Shown here one piece after another: positions 8,845-18,480 of a stretch of DNA of 64,000 nt; within the stretch, counting starts at the first letter, position 1, and each line of letters begins with the position of its first letter. Below the pieces are notes generated by a model. That model searched no databases and was not told the origin of the DNA. It saw only the letters and a program-made list of their open reading frames with translations. Position numbers and translations under genes: made by a program. The DNA lies in the NCBI GenBank assembly GCA_026014745.1, contig JAOZHS010000003.1, positions 104,137 to 168,136 on the forward strand, in the 5' to 3' direction. The stretch comes from Candidatus Bathyarchaeota archaeon. Its GTDB lineage: Archaea > Thermoproteota > Bathyarchaeia > Bathyarchaeales > Bathycorpusculaceae.

Positions 8845-9510
8845 TTACGCGTGAGTTGCCACTTGTTTGACGTTAAAGCCCATTGTTGTATCGCCGTCGC
8901 CCACTGGTCCATAATAGTTCCACGTTGGGCATACGAAGGTTGCATGCGCATCAAAAACCATGCTATCCATTGAAAGGGTTACGCCGTTGGGTAGATTCCA
9001 GACCACATTGTTGCTTTCAGCGTTGCCGTATCCTCTAAACATCAGGCCTCCTGGCGGCAGAGTCACCTGAGGAGTAACCACAGATATTCCGACAATTGGG
9101 TCACTCCAGTATGCAAAGACCATTCTGCCGACCCGGCACACTTGTAGGTCGCATGAGTCCACTAATATTATGTTCGTTGCAACAGGTAGTCCTTTGTATA
9201 CGAACTCTCTAAGGAAAGTAGCTGTTACCTCGCTATCAGTTACTATTGCCACTGGTACAAGCATCTTCATGATGGGCGAGTAGGTGTCAACTTCTAGATA
9301 ATCTGCGACTCCGTTGTCCCCTCGGTCATAATGCAGCACGGCAACGGTGATGGCTGGTTGATGTTCTGGAAGGTTAATCGTGGCAAATCCTGACCTAGTT
9401 GCGTGATCGCAATAAGTTACTGCGGCAGAGGCGGGAGCTAGAAAAGTGGCGGATAATATGACGGCAAAGCACAATAGGGAAATAGTTATTGAACGTATCT
9501 TCCTTATCAT
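8845..9510 (-). CDS. Secreted protein with the same domain as the neighbouring regulator
   Basis: 221 residues from the ATG at 9510, chosen over 9531 because AAGGAG lies just upstream. Residues 1-30 are a clear signal peptide (IRKIRSITISLLCFAVILSA...APASA). The mature ~190 residues match the C-terminal ~200 residues of the regulator at 9650: (V/I)PVA(I/V)(V/L)(T/S)D, LPPxxLxxxGYG, and a D/FDAxxTF...GDGDT/GAGTDGF ending. Three to four Cys suggest disulfides outside the cell. There is no membrane anchor. The family is unrecognised; it is probably a beta-sandwich binding or structural protein. Confidence 0.75.
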   Translation of the reverse strand: MIRKIRSITISLLCFAVILSATFLAPASAAVTYCDHATRSGFATINLPEHQPAITVAVLHYDRGDNGVADYLEVDTYSPIMKMLVPVAIVTDSEVTATFLREFVYKGLPVATNIILVDSCDLQVCRVGRMVFAYWSDPIVGISVVTPQVTLPPGGLMFRGYGNAESNNVVWNLPNGVTLSMDSMVFDAHATFVCPTWNYYGPVGDGDTTMGFNVKQVATHA

Positions 9511-9649
9511 CTTTCTTCTCCTTCTTTTCAATAAAAAAACAATACCCTCTACACATACAAATTGTCAAGGTAGTCGAAAAAAATACGACTAACCCTTCCC
9601 GCAATAAACTTAAAGTAAAAAAAGCATAGATACCAATGAGGCGAAAAAA

Positions 9650-11845
9650 TTGAGCGAAGAACAAGTGCTCAATACGCTTACAAACCTTGGATTCGATGCA
9701 GTAGATGCAAAAGTTTACGTTTTCCTTGCAAAGAAGGGCACTAAAAAAGCAAGTGACATTTGCAACGCATTAAAGTTAACCAAGCAACAGCTCTATCCAA
9801 GTCTAAAGCGACTTCAGGGAAAAGGGATTGTAACTTCAACTCTTGAGCATCCTGCTATGTTTGAGGTTTTGTCCTTCGAAAAGGTTTTGGACCTATTTAT
9901 CAAAGCTAAAATCGAGGAAACACACAGTCTGGAGCAAAGTAAAGCTCAAATTCTCTCTGATTGGGCGAGCCTCAAACTTGAAGATAACCTGTCCGCTAAG
10001 TTCACCGTGCTTGAAGGAAGAAACTACATTTACTCAAAAATCCACCAAATAATTCAAAATACAAAAAATCAGCTTCTGGCCATAACTACCGTTCCCGCTT
10101 TGTCCCAAGCCAATCAACGTGGCATTTTCGAAGTCCCCTTCTCCCACGGCAAAAGTAAAGTCCACTTCAGTTTTTTAGTTAAAATAACCGACGAAAACGC
10201 TCGCTTTCTGAACGTTTTTCTTAAAGAAAATGCGAACGGGCTGTTTATTTTTGAGGGAAGGAGCCCAGACTTAGGTCAAACGTTATTCCCACAGATGTTC
10301 GTCAGAGACAATGAAGAAGCATTGTTTTTTGTTAAGCCAAGAACCGAAGCGTCAATCATAGATAAAGAGGACGTTTGCCTTTGGACAGACTGCGGAACGC
10401 TCATACAAGCTCTGACTACGATTTTTGAGACCTTATGGCTCAACTCAACAAGTATTGAAGAAAAAATAAGTGAGCTTGAAACTGGCAAGTTAACTCCAAA
10501 AACATCGATTTTAACAGATCCCGAAGTTGCAAAGAAGAAGTATAGTGAACTGCTGAAATCTGCTAAAGAATCGATATTAATAATGGCTTCCTTGGGCGGT
10601 TTTAGTGAACTCTCAGAAAACGTTTCGCAGTTCAACGAGTTGGTTCAGAAGGGAATTACTGTTAGGGTTATGGCGCCAATAATGAGTGAGAATTTGCAGG
10701 CTGCTCAAGCATTCTCAAAGTTTTGTTTAGTAAAGCATGTTGCACCAAACGACGTTGAAACAATCATAGTTGATGGTAAACACTTATTCCAATTCAAGAC
10801 TGCCTCTGCAGAAGCACAATCAATCGATTCTCAAAATCGATTCAAGAATACCTTCTACACAAACAACGCAGAGTACATCAAGAAAACCGAAAAAATGCTC
10901 AATGAGGTCTGGAATAACTCCAATCCCCCGTCTGCTGATAATCTTGAAACGATATTCGGAACAGGTGCTCGTGTTCAGTCTAGCGCTTATTTTCCCGGAG
11001 CTATCCGCAGCCCCGGTCCACATGGTATGTATTACCCTTTGCCACCTGCCCAAACCACGAAGGGCAATTACCCCCTCATTCGGATTATCGATGATGACCC
11101 CGCTAAAAAGTTAACCGAGCAGGGTGTGTTGAATGAATTTATATCGCTAAAGAAAAATTTGCCAAAAAACCAATTATGGAATGTTTACTCCAGTCAAGCA
11201 ATAGCCATAATCCATACGCCAGACTACTTTAACCTCCCACCGATGCTTATACGCGCCCATCATGTTGAGGAACGCTCTACTCGGGGCGCAGAAAACGTCA
11301 TAATGGTCAATCTCTGGCTTGACTCACCAAGCGGTCACGCGTACATACCCGTTGCAGTCTTAAGCGATAATCTTAAAGGTCAAAGTTGGTGGAAAATACA
11401 TTTTTTAGGTTCACCAGCAGCTGCAAACGTCCAGTTGGCTAAGGAGGGTGAACTGCAGGTACGAGTGCACGCTAATACTCTTTTTGCTGGCTGGACTGTG
11501 CCTATTCAGCTTTATCCTCCACAGTTCGTTCTTCCGCCTGCGTGCATACTTATCGAAGGATACGGCGATGTCAAGACTGCCGCATACACGATAGCTGGAC
11601 CTACAGGCGGGTTCACCGCAAAACAGAACGGCTTTGACGCATTTGTCACTTTTTTGCATTCATCATCCGAATACTGCGGCGCCGGCACAGATGGTTTCTT
11701 TGTAAGAGAATTCGTCGCAAATATTTCTCCTAATATCTTTAATGGCGACCAACCAAGGACTTTAGAAACTCTGTTTACGCAAGAAGCAAAAAAGGACTTT
11801 ACTGATGACTCAATACAAACAAGCAATGTTAAGAAGGAGCCGTAA
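9650..11845 (+). CDS. TrmB-type regulator fused to a secreted-protein-like sensor domain
   Basis: 731 residues, TTG start with GAGG at 9637-9640. Residues 1-75 are a TrmB winged helix, followed by a short coiled coil (~85-105). Residues ~110-430 form the two-lobed TrmB effector region (FTVLEGRNYIYSKIHQII...LLKSAKESILIMASLGG...GITVRVMAPI). After a Pro-rich linker (~435-505), residues ~505-700 are homologous to the secreted protein at 8845 but without a signal peptide. The gene is divergent from that secreted gene. The arrangement suggests a regulator that senses the same ligand or partner as the secreted protein; this is inference. Confidence 0.8.
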   Translation: MSEEQVLNTLTNLGFDAVDAKVYVFLAKKGTKKASDICNALKLTKQQLYPSLKRLQGKGIVTSTLEHPAMFEVLSFEKVLDLFIKAKIEETHSLEQSKAQILSDWASLKLEDNLSAKFTVLEGRNYIYSKIHQIIQNTKNQLLAITTVPALSQANQRGIFEVPFSHGKSKVHFSFLVKITDENARFLNVFLKENANGLFIFEGRSPDLGQTLFPQMFVRDNEEALFFVKPRTEASIIDKEDVCLWTDCGTLIQALTTIFETLWLNSTSIEEKISELETGKLTPKTSILTDPEVAKKKYSELLKSAKESILIMASLGGFSELSENVSQFNELVQKGITVRVMAPIMSENLQAAQAFSKFCLVKHVAPNDVETIIVDGKHLFQFKTASAEAQSIDSQNRFKNTFYTNNAEYIKKTEKMLNEVWNNSNPPSADNLETIFGTGARVQSSAYFPGAIRSPGPHGMYYPLPPAQTTKGNYPLIRIIDDDPAKKLTEQGVLNEFISLKKNLPKNQLWNVYSSQAIAIIHTPDYFNLPPMLIRAHHVEERSTRGAENVIMVNLWLDSPSGHAYIPVAVLSDNLKGQSWWKIHFLGSPAAANVQLAKEGELQVRVHANTLFAGWTVPIQLYPPQFVLPPACILIEGYGDVKTAAYTIAGPTGGFTAKQNGFDAFVTFLHSSSEYCGAGTDGFFVREFVANISPNIFNGDQPRTLETLFTQEAKKDFTDDSIQTSNVKKEP

Positions 11846-13061
11846 TCATCGAGCTTTTAATTGGGTCTTTGACAAAGAAGAAGTTGATTAGGGCTGCCGC
11901 AATTGCGAAGGCTCCAACGGTTAAGCCTAACGCTTGAAATCCCGTAACGGGATTACTGTAGATGTTTAGCACTGTACCCGCTACGAAGACGCCGACGGCT
12001 GTTCCTATGCCACTGAACGCTGATGCCAATGACATCGCAGTTCCACGGGATTGAGGGACCTGTTCAAGCATCAAGTTAGAGGCGGCAGCTAATGTGATGC
12101 CCAAAAAAGCAGAGGCTACCCAGCGCAACGCAAGAAAAGCGCTCAAATCTGGTGTTGAATACGAAATCAAGGTTAACAGACCCGCAAAAAAGATGCTGGT
12201 CATGGTGAGGCGTTTTCGTCCCAAACGGTTAACAGTATAACCGCCAATTATGGCTCCGACAGTAACAAGGGCAGTGCCCGCAAGGGTGCCAATTACTGCA
12301 GCATAACCTGGCTCAATAGAAAATATTTGTCTCAGAAAGGTCACTTCAAAAGCTACGCTGCCAAAGGCAAACGCGTTACCCAAAAAGCCTGTGGCTAAGC
12401 ATGCAACAGCTGATTTGTTGCTAAGTACTTGTTTATAGCCCTTTAGAAATGGCTGTTTTGTGGTGACTAACGGTTTTTGCGTTGGTTTTTGGGAGAAAGT
12501 TAAGAGTACAAGAATCAGGCTTGCGACCGCCGTTGGCAGCATAAACCATAGGAACACCGAGCGCCAACCGCTGGCTCCCGCCATAAAACCAACTATGGGT
12601 GCACCAACTGCATTCGCAAGCGTTCCTGTTGCAGCAACCCAGCCGATGGCCTTTGCTTTTTTGTTTAAGGAGAAATAATTTCCGATTAAGGTTTGTGTTG
12701 TTACAACTATAAGCACTGAGCCTATTCCGTTTAAGGCTACTATTATCTGAGCTGCTTGAAAGGTGGGTGCTAAAAAAAGGCCTACGTCGCAGGCTACAAT
12801 AAAGAGTATGCCTACTACAACGAGCCCTTTATACCTAAACTTGACCCCAAAAGCAGCCAAAAACAGCGCCGTTGCTACCGTCGCAACTGCAATTATTGAA
12901 TTAAGTTGACCAACGCTCCCTGGCAGGACTCCATAAGTATTGGCGATATCAAGAATACTTATCGGAATTGCAACATCGATAATAGCTGCAGCAAAAACCG
13001 CGACAAGTAACACTAGCACCAGCATATTTGGCGGGTTAGGTTCAACAGTCGCCGCTGTCAT
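11829..13061 (-). CDS. MFS transporter
   Basis: 410 residues with twelve predicted membrane helices. It has the MFS loop 2-3 signature variants (FGVKFRYKG; second half GGYTVNRLGRKRL) and a short central loop (SQKPTQKPLVTTKQP). Substrate is not predictable; it resembles the drug/metabolite efflux subgroup. Its 3' end overlaps the convergent regulator gene by 17 bp, and it stands alone on its strand. Confidence 0.88.
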   Translation of the reverse strand: MTAATVEPNPPNMLVLVLLVAVFAAAIIDVAIPISILDIANTYGVLPGSVGQLNSIIAVATVATALFLAAFGVKFRYKGLVVVGILFIVACDVGLFLAPTFQAAQIIVALNGIGSVLIVVTTQTLIGNYFSLNKKAKAIGWVAATGTLANAVGAPIVGFMAGASGWRSVFLWFMLPTAVASLILVLLTFSQKPTQKPLVTTKQPFLKGYKQVLSNKSAVACLATGFLGNAFAFGSVAFEVTFLRQIFSIEPGYAAVIGTLAGTALVTVGAIIGGYTVNRLGRKRLTMTSIFFAGLLTLISYSTPDLSAFLALRWVASAFLGITLAAASNLMLEQVPQSRGTAMSLASAFSGIGTAVGVFVAGTVLNIYSNPVTGFQALGLTVGAFAIAAALINFFFVKDPIKSSMITAPS

Positions 13062-13225
13062 ATTTGCATTATTCGTTATGAGCGATATATAGCACTTGTC
13101 AAGATGTTGAAGATTGTACTCTTTCCTTAGCTATTGGCGTTCTCTGAATCCGAGGTTACTGTATAGCGTGTTGTTCCGCTGACGTATCTTCTTTTAATTC
13201 AGGGTTGTGGTTGAGTGTGTTAAAA

Positions 13226-13262
13226 AGATGATTAAAAATAAAAAAAGAAAAGAAGATTTTTG
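13226..13262 (-). terminator. T-rich terminator for the beta-propeller gene
   Basis: On the minus strand this stretch is nearly pure pyrimidine with several T-runs, immediately after the stop codon at 13265. This is typical of archaeal termination. Confidence 0.45.
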
Positions 13263-13264
13263 GT

Positions 13265-15802
13265 TTATGGGCGTTTTCTGAGCAGTAACACTGTGGCTAC
13301 GGCAACTGCTACTATTATGGCGACTGCGGCAAGTGCGATGTATAATGTCAAGTCTGAGCGGGTGACAAGGTCCGTTTGAATGGCGGCGGTTGGTGCTGTT
13401 GTTGGGGCTTCGTCAACTTTTATGGCGGTTTTCGCGTCGGATGGCCAGTATGAGTTAGTGCCATCGAATGAGGCAATTATGGTGTATTCGCCAGGGACTT
13501 CAGGTTGGAATGATGTTTTATAGAATCCGTCTGCGTCGCTTGTTGTTCTTGCCACTTCATAGTAGTTACCGTTTGGATCTAAGACATTTAACACGACGGT
13601 AACGCCGGTTGTGTTGGTGGGCTTTGGCATTTGCATATATACGTATTCCATGAACTGGGTCATGCTATCGTCAGAAACTGCTGGAACGCCATTTGGAAAG
13701 CGAGGAGCAACGCGGTTGCTTGTTGTGCCCGAAGCTATGTCAGTTACTGAGCCTTCTACTATTACGCTGTTGCCATATAATGAAACCTTTGGTGATGCTT
13801 CTATTGTGGTTGCGCTTGGTCCTTTGCCGATGCAGTAAATCATTTCGTCATCTTCATTGAGGCTAACAGCATAGCCATCTGAGAAAGCGAAGTTTTCCCA
13901 TAATCCGAGGAGATCCCATATACGGTCGCCTGTGGTTGCGTTAAAGCAGTAAATCTTCCAAGTTCTGTACAGTGGGTGGGTGTGCGAGTGTTCTTGAGAG
14001 CGGGCAAAGACCTTTCCGTCAAGAACCTGAACTGTTAATGGTGTTCGTTCATAGGCGCTTTCAAGTCCTTCTGCGTCTACAGCTGATTCCCATACGAGGT
14101 CGCCTGTTTCAACATCATATGCATATACTATTCCGCCGTATCCGCCTGAGTATAGCATACCGTTTTGTATATCGGCGCCGCTGCTGTACATCATCCATTG
14201 GGGCTGTGGTTCAGTTGTCCAGAGTTGTTTGCCCGAGGTAATGTCATAGGCAATAAATTGTCGAGTTTCTTTTGCCCTGAGTACTAGAATTCCCGCATCG
14301 ACGCTTGCAGCGCTCCATTGTAGGGTTACGTTTGCTGCTGGGGGTTTGGGTGCTATCTTCCAGAGTAGTTGTCCGCGGTTTTCGGGTTTGAGGCTAATCG
14401 CCCACACGGTGTATTGCTCGTTAAATTGACTTGTGCCGAATTGTACAAAGCCTGTGCCGCTAATCATCATATCGTCAAACGCATATACTTGGTAGGTTGT
14501 TCCCAAGTTTGCTGGTAACGTGACGTTCCATGTGTAACAGGTGGTTCCGTTGATTGTTTTTCCTACTGGTCTATATTGCCAATAGCTTGTTGTTGCTACA
14601 TGGTCGATGTTGAATTGTTGTATTCCTGAGGTGGATAGTCCGGTTAATTCGAGAGATGCTGATGCGTTCCATAAAGATAACCATGTTCTGTTTGATGCGG
14701 AGCCTCCGAAGACGTATACGAGTCTTTCACCAGTTGGTCCTACAGCTACTGTTCCTGAAGGCACACTGTCGTAGCTAAATAGCTCTGTTCCTTGGAAGGG
14801 GTCCATGATGGTGTTGGTTGGTACCGCTGCACCAGGGCTCAAAGTTAATGCTGACGCGCCTGAGGTCCATAGGTATGGGTGAACGCCATGTTGGTTGGGT
14901 GATTGATATTCATAGATTGTTGAGGCGCCAATTGCACTTTGGTTTACTTTCCATATTAGTTCTCCAGTTCGCAAATCTCTGCAGATGATATTTGCTTTTG
15001 TTGTGGTTGTTGAACTGCCCAAGTTGAGGTTATAGTAGAGTCTTCCTTGAATGATTGTGGCACCGCCAAATTTGCCTTCGTATGCACTGCCTGTGTGGTA
15101 GCTTAGGGATTCGTATTCTCCGCCTGCAATGCCTCCGAAGAAGTAGGGCTCAGTCCACATTACGTGCGCGCTGTTTGGGGAGGTAACGTATTGTAGTCCT
15201 CTGTTTCCGGTAATCCAGTTCCCTGCAATCATTGACCATTCTCGGTTGTAGGAATTTATTGGACGTGTCCAGTACTCGCTGGGTAAGGGTACACCCGGAA
15301 TTATGGTTAATTGGTCTTCAGTTACTCTTAAGGTAGTGATTTCGCTGTCACATGCTCTGTATAGCCTATTGTAGCCTGATGAACCTGTGGTGTTTTTCCA
15401 TTGTGCGGGTAGGTGCGATTGAATTGAATAGTTGCCTGCAATGGTTGGTGTATATGAACAGAATCCGCCTCCTACGGGGTCGCTTGGTGGTAAAGATATG
15501 GTTTCTGTTTTGTTGTTGGGGTCGGTGATTGTGATTGTCCAGCCTGTCCACGCGTTTCTGCTGCCAACTGACCCCAGCGTGTAGTCGAGGGGTGTTGTGG
15601 GCGGCATTTCAGCGGTCCAGACTACGATGGTGACTGGTTGTCCTACGCCGGTGGGGTTGGGTGCAACTGCAACGTATGCAAAGTCGGGATAGTTTAATTG
15701 TAAGGTTTGGCCTTCGGCTGAATATAGACTTGCTATTGGTAGCACCATTATAATTGTTAAAAACATGATAATGGTTTGCTTAGATGTTTTTGTTTTTATC
15801 AT
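13265..15802 (-). CDS. Secreted, membrane-anchored PQQ-like beta-propeller protein
   Basis: 845 residues. Signal peptide at residues 1-32 (TIIMFLTIIMVLPIASLYSAEG). After an N-terminal beta-domain, residues ~180-660 contain PQQ-like propeller blades recognisable by GELIWKV, GQLLWKI, GKQLWTT, GDLVWES and GDRIWDL. Residues ~690-800 form an Ig/CARDB-like domain (DGFYKTSFQPEVPGEYTIIASFDG). A Pro/Thr/Ala-rich stalk precedes a C-terminal helix (LTLYIALAAVAIIVAVAVATVLLL) and RKRP. Displayed on the outer face; the propeller probably binds ligand or polymer, as no dehydrogenase residues were identified. Monocistronic; a TrmB regulator lies upstream on the same strand. Confidence 0.88.
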   Translation of the reverse strand: MIKTKTSKQTIIMFLTIIMVLPIASLYSAEGQTLQLNYPDFAYVAVAPNPTGVGQPVTIVVWTAEMPPTTPLDYTLGSVGSRNAWTGWTITITDPNNKTETISLPPSDPVGGGFCSYTPTIAGNYSIQSHLPAQWKNTTGSSGYNRLYRACDSEITTLRVTEDQLTIIPGVPLPSEYWTRPINSYNREWSMIAGNWITGNRGLQYVTSPNSAHVMWTEPYFFGGIAGGEYESLSYHTGSAYEGKFGGATIIQGRLYYNLNLGSSTTTTKANIICRDLRTGELIWKVNQSAIGASTIYEYQSPNQHGVHPYLWTSGASALTLSPGAAVPTNTIMDPFQGTELFSYDSVPSGTVAVGPTGERLVYVFGGSASNRTWLSLWNASASLELTGLSTSGIQQFNIDHVATTSYWQYRPVGKTINGTTCYTWNVTLPANLGTTYQVYAFDDMMISGTGFVQFGTSQFNEQYTVWAISLKPENRGQLLWKIAPKPPAANVTLQWSAASVDAGILVLRAKETRQFIAYDITSGKQLWTTEPQPQWMMYSSGADIQNGMLYSGGYGGIVYAYDVETGDLVWESAVDAEGLESAYERTPLTVQVLDGKVFARSQEHSHTHPLYRTWKIYCFNATTGDRIWDLLGLWENFAFSDGYAVSLNEDDEMIYCIGKGPSATTIEASPKVSLYGNSVIVEGSVTDIASGTTSNRVAPRFPNGVPAVSDDSMTQFMEYVYMQMPKPTNTTGVTVVLNVLDPNGNYYEVARTTSDADGFYKTSFQPEVPGEYTIIASFDGTNSYWPSDAKTAIKVDEAPTTAPTAAIQTDLVTRSDLTLYIALAAVAIIVAVAVATVLLLRKRP

Positions 15803-15973
15803 TTCTTTCTATCCTAGTTAGCGTGCAATGTAAGTTGCTTGGCTAACTTAGAATTAGAACAATTAAGTCAGAATATAATTCGATTTGGAAAGTGGATACC
15901 TACTAAATTCGCCTGCATGTTAGAGACTAGCCTATTATTTACGAAATTAGTGTTGCATTACCAAAAAAAATTA

Positions 15974-16846
15974 CTATTCGATTAAGGTAACTCTTTTTTG
16001 AAGTGACTGCCCATTTGGCTCTACCCACTCTTCGGGGTCCAAAACAATAGGTTTCCCATTGTCCCATGCGGTCTCAAAATTCTGTTGATATATCTCAATT
16101 ATATTTCTGCTATCTGTTTTTAGCATACACGGAAACAGACCTGTCGTTTTTCTTTGAGTTGTAATGAAAAGTTCCTTATTATCAAAAATCAAATAGGGTT
16201 TCACTCTAATGTTGCCCCCCTGTTTAAGAGTAAAGTCACCTTTTGAGGGGATTATTTGCTTTAACAACTTTTTGTTTGCCTCTAAAATATGTAAATCCTC
16301 AATGAGTATTCTTGTTTTTACTTTATGAGTCGCTAGAGCTTTGCAATGATTACAAAGGTGAGGCGAGCGTCGTCGCATTAGTTCAAAATTAAGGACGCCG
16401 TCAAATTGAATCCGTGCCTTTTCGAATGCCTCATCTAAAGAGTTGTTCACGCTGTTATCAGTAACGATATACGTGGCGTTGTCCGATTGTAGGTCGATTT
16501 CGTTTTCAACAAAATTATTTTCTATCGCTTGGGCTACGGCTCTTACCGTTTTCATGCGGTTAATTTTATCGGTTGCTTTTTGTTGCTCTAAGGTAATTAT
16601 TCTGGTGAGCGCTTTTGCGGAAGGAATATTGGTGATAAATAATGGGCGTTCGGTCGTTTTTGTTATTAAACCCATTTTTTCAAGTTTAGGCAATATTTTA
16701 TAGACATCTTGAGGATGGATATGCGTGTCCTCGGCTATGCTACTTATACTTGACCTTTTCGAACGAAGTATGCATACGTAAGCCTTAGCTTGGTTATTTG
16801 ATAGCCCGAAAGCAGTTAATTCTCTTACTAACTCACTTTCTTTCAA
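15974..16846 (-). CDS. TrmB-family transcriptional regulator
   Basis: 290 residues. The N-terminal winged helix (LTAFGLSNNQAKAYVCILRSKRSSISSIAEDTHIHPQDVYKILPKLEKMGLI) is a textbook TrmB DNA-binding domain. Residues ~75-110 are a coiled-coil linker, and ~125-275 resemble the TrmB effector half with RILIEDL and VKPYLIFDNKELFITT. Two Cys/His groups (HLCNHCKA) could bind metal. It lies upstream of the beta-propeller gene on the same strand, ~170 bp apart, which makes that gene a candidate target. Confidence 0.85.
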   Translation of the reverse strand: MKESELVRELTAFGLSNNQAKAYVCILRSKRSSISSIAEDTHIHPQDVYKILPKLEKMGLITKTTERPLFITNIPSAKALTRIITLEQQKATDKINRMKTVRAVAQAIENNFVENEIDLQSDNATYIVTDNSVNNSLDEAFEKARIQFDGVLNFELMRRRSPHLCNHCKALATHKVKTRILIEDLHILEANKKLLKQIIPSKGDFTLKQGGNIRVKPYLIFDNKELFITTQRKTTGLFPCMLKTDSRNIIEIYQQNFETAWDNGKPIVLDPEEWVEPNGQSLQKRVTLIE

Positions 16847-17134
16847 TTAACCTGCACGTTTATAGTTTTTTGAACGTTTTGATTAATAAAACAATCTGAT
16901 ATTAAGAGGGTTGTCAGCGTCTTTTATGACACCAAAAAAGCTCCTTAAGAACATGAAATTAACCGTGTTTTGTTAATGTCGACATTATATGGGGTTGGCC
17001 AAGCTAACTACCGCGGTAGTTGTGCTAATAATTTGATTTCTCTATCAAAGTAGCGGTTGTAGTCTTCATAAAATTTGTGTAGCAAAATGTAGAGTTTATT
17101 AGGTAGTTTTTAGATTGTTCGTTGCGCTACACGC

Positions 17135-17208
17135 GCGGTAATAGTACAGCTTGGTTAGTACATAGGCTTGCCAAGTCTAGGACCCGGGTTCAAATCCCGG
17201 TTACCGCA
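17135..17208 (+). tRNA. tRNA-Gly (GCC)
   Basis: Acceptor stem GCGGTAA/TTACCGC, D-arm GTAC/GTAC with GG in the loop, anticodon stem TAGGC/GTCTA with loop TTGCCAA (anticodon GCC), T-arm CCGGG/CCCGG with TTCAAAT, discriminator A at 17208. CCA is encoded at 17209-17211. All stems pair, with one G-T in the anticodon stem. The ~290 bp upstream of it show no gene. Confidence 0.95.
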
Positions 17209-17272
17209 CCAAACTTTTCCTGTTTCTTCTCTTAAGGCGTGGCCTTTCTATCTGTTTTTTCAAAAAAAGGGT

Positions 17273-18298
17273 TTATACGATTTTTATGAAGCTGCCAATT
17301 TTATTCTGAAGAGCCTTTTCGTAAGCAATCCTTGCTGTTACGGCGTCTTGAACCGCTAGCCCTGTGGACGTGAAAACTGTGACTTCGTGGTTGTTTTCTC
17401 TGCCGGGTTTTATGCCTGCGGTGATTTCTCCGATTTCAGCCCAGATGTCCTCTTTGGTGACTGTTTTATCTCGAAGCAGTAGCGGCACATTGATTTCGCC
17501 GCATCGTGAGGCTTGTGTCCAATCGTCGATAACCGTTTTTGCTCTTCTCAGTATTGTTGTGTCAAGTTCTTCTTTTCCTATTGCGTCCGCGCCGATGCAG
17601 TTAATATGCATCCCTGGAGAAATCATCTCGTCGAGTACCAACGGAACTTTTGATGGAGTAGTTGTAACCACAATGTCTGCGCCTACGACGGTGTCACTTA
17701 CTTTTTGTTCAAGAACAAAGTTGCACAGATGACCGTACTCTTTTTTTGCTTCTTCAATAAAGGAACTTTCAGTTTGAGGGTGCCTACTCCAGACTCTTAT
17801 TTCCTCAATTTTGTCGTTGTAAACTTCAAGAAGCGCCATCAGTTGAGTTCTTGCTTGGGCGCCTGCTCCGACGAAGCCAATCACTTTGGAGTCTTTTCGG
17901 GCAAGAAATTTGGCGGCGATTCCGCCTGCAGCTCCAGTTCTCATGTCTGTGAGTGTTGTGCCACCCATTATGGCGAGGGGGAAGCCCTTCGAGGGGTCAA
18001 TTAGGACGATGACTGCCATGACTGTGGGCAGTTTGTAGTTTTCTGGGTTATCGGGGTGTACGTTTACAATTTTTACGGCTGATATGTCTAGGTCTTCAAG
18101 GTAACTGGGCATTGTCCGCAAGTCGCCGTTGTATTTGTTGAAGTTTAAGTACACCTTAGCGGGCATCTGAACGCGACCTATACCTTTCTGTTTGAACGCT
18201 AATTCGACTGCGTCTAAGACTTCGGACATTGAAAGGAGCTTTTTGACCTGTTGGTCGGTTAGCAAAAGAGTTTCCAATTTTTTCTCGCCAAAACCCAC
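17273..18298 (-). CDS. Ornithine cyclodeaminase / mu-crystallin family (possible alanine dehydrogenase)
   Basis: 341 residues; the start is probably GTG at 18298, though the TTG at residue 8 or 11 could serve. The fold is shown by the substrate segment MPAKVYLNF, GDLRTMPSYL, LPTVMAVIVL and TLTDMRTGAAGGIAAK, then a Rossmann NAD site (IGFVGAGAQARTQLMAL) with RVWSRHP. The family includes archaeal alanine dehydrogenase, ornithine cyclodeaminase and ketimine reductases; sequence alone does not settle the substrate. It is downstream of tRNA-Gly on the opposite strand and has no operon partners. Confidence 0.88.
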   Translation of the reverse strand: MGFGEKKLETLLLTDQQVKKLLSMSEVLDAVELAFKQKGIGRVQMPAKVYLNFNKYNGDLRTMPSYLEDLDISAVKIVNVHPDNPENYKLPTVMAVIVLIDPSKGFPLAIMGGTTLTDMRTGAAGGIAAKFLARKDSKVIGFVGAGAQARTQLMALLEVYNDKIEEIRVWSRHPQTESSFIEEAKKEYGHLCNFVLEQKVSDTVVGADIVVTTTPSKVPLVLDEMISPGMHINCIGADAIGKEELDTTILRRAKTVIDDWTQASRCGEINVPLLLRDKTVTKEDIWAEIGEITAGIKPGRENNHEVTVFTSTGLAVQDAVTARIAYEKALQNKIGSFIKIV

Positions 18299-18480
18299 TG
18301 TTTAATCGGCGAAACGATTAATATAATTATTGCATTTTTCGGAAACTTTCATCTCTCAACTTGCAAAGTGGTAACCGCGCCTGAAGAAAGTGTGATGCTT
18401 TTGGTCGTATTATTGAATCTCGTAAATTTTATAAGAAATCCCAAACAGCATTCAAGTAACCGTTGGCTTGAAAATCCTAA

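Noticed and set aside
18385-18412. Sixth copy of the GTATAC/AAGCATCACC repeat
   Set aside because: Only a TGATGCTTTT segment matches, with no palindrome or CAAACAC equivalent.
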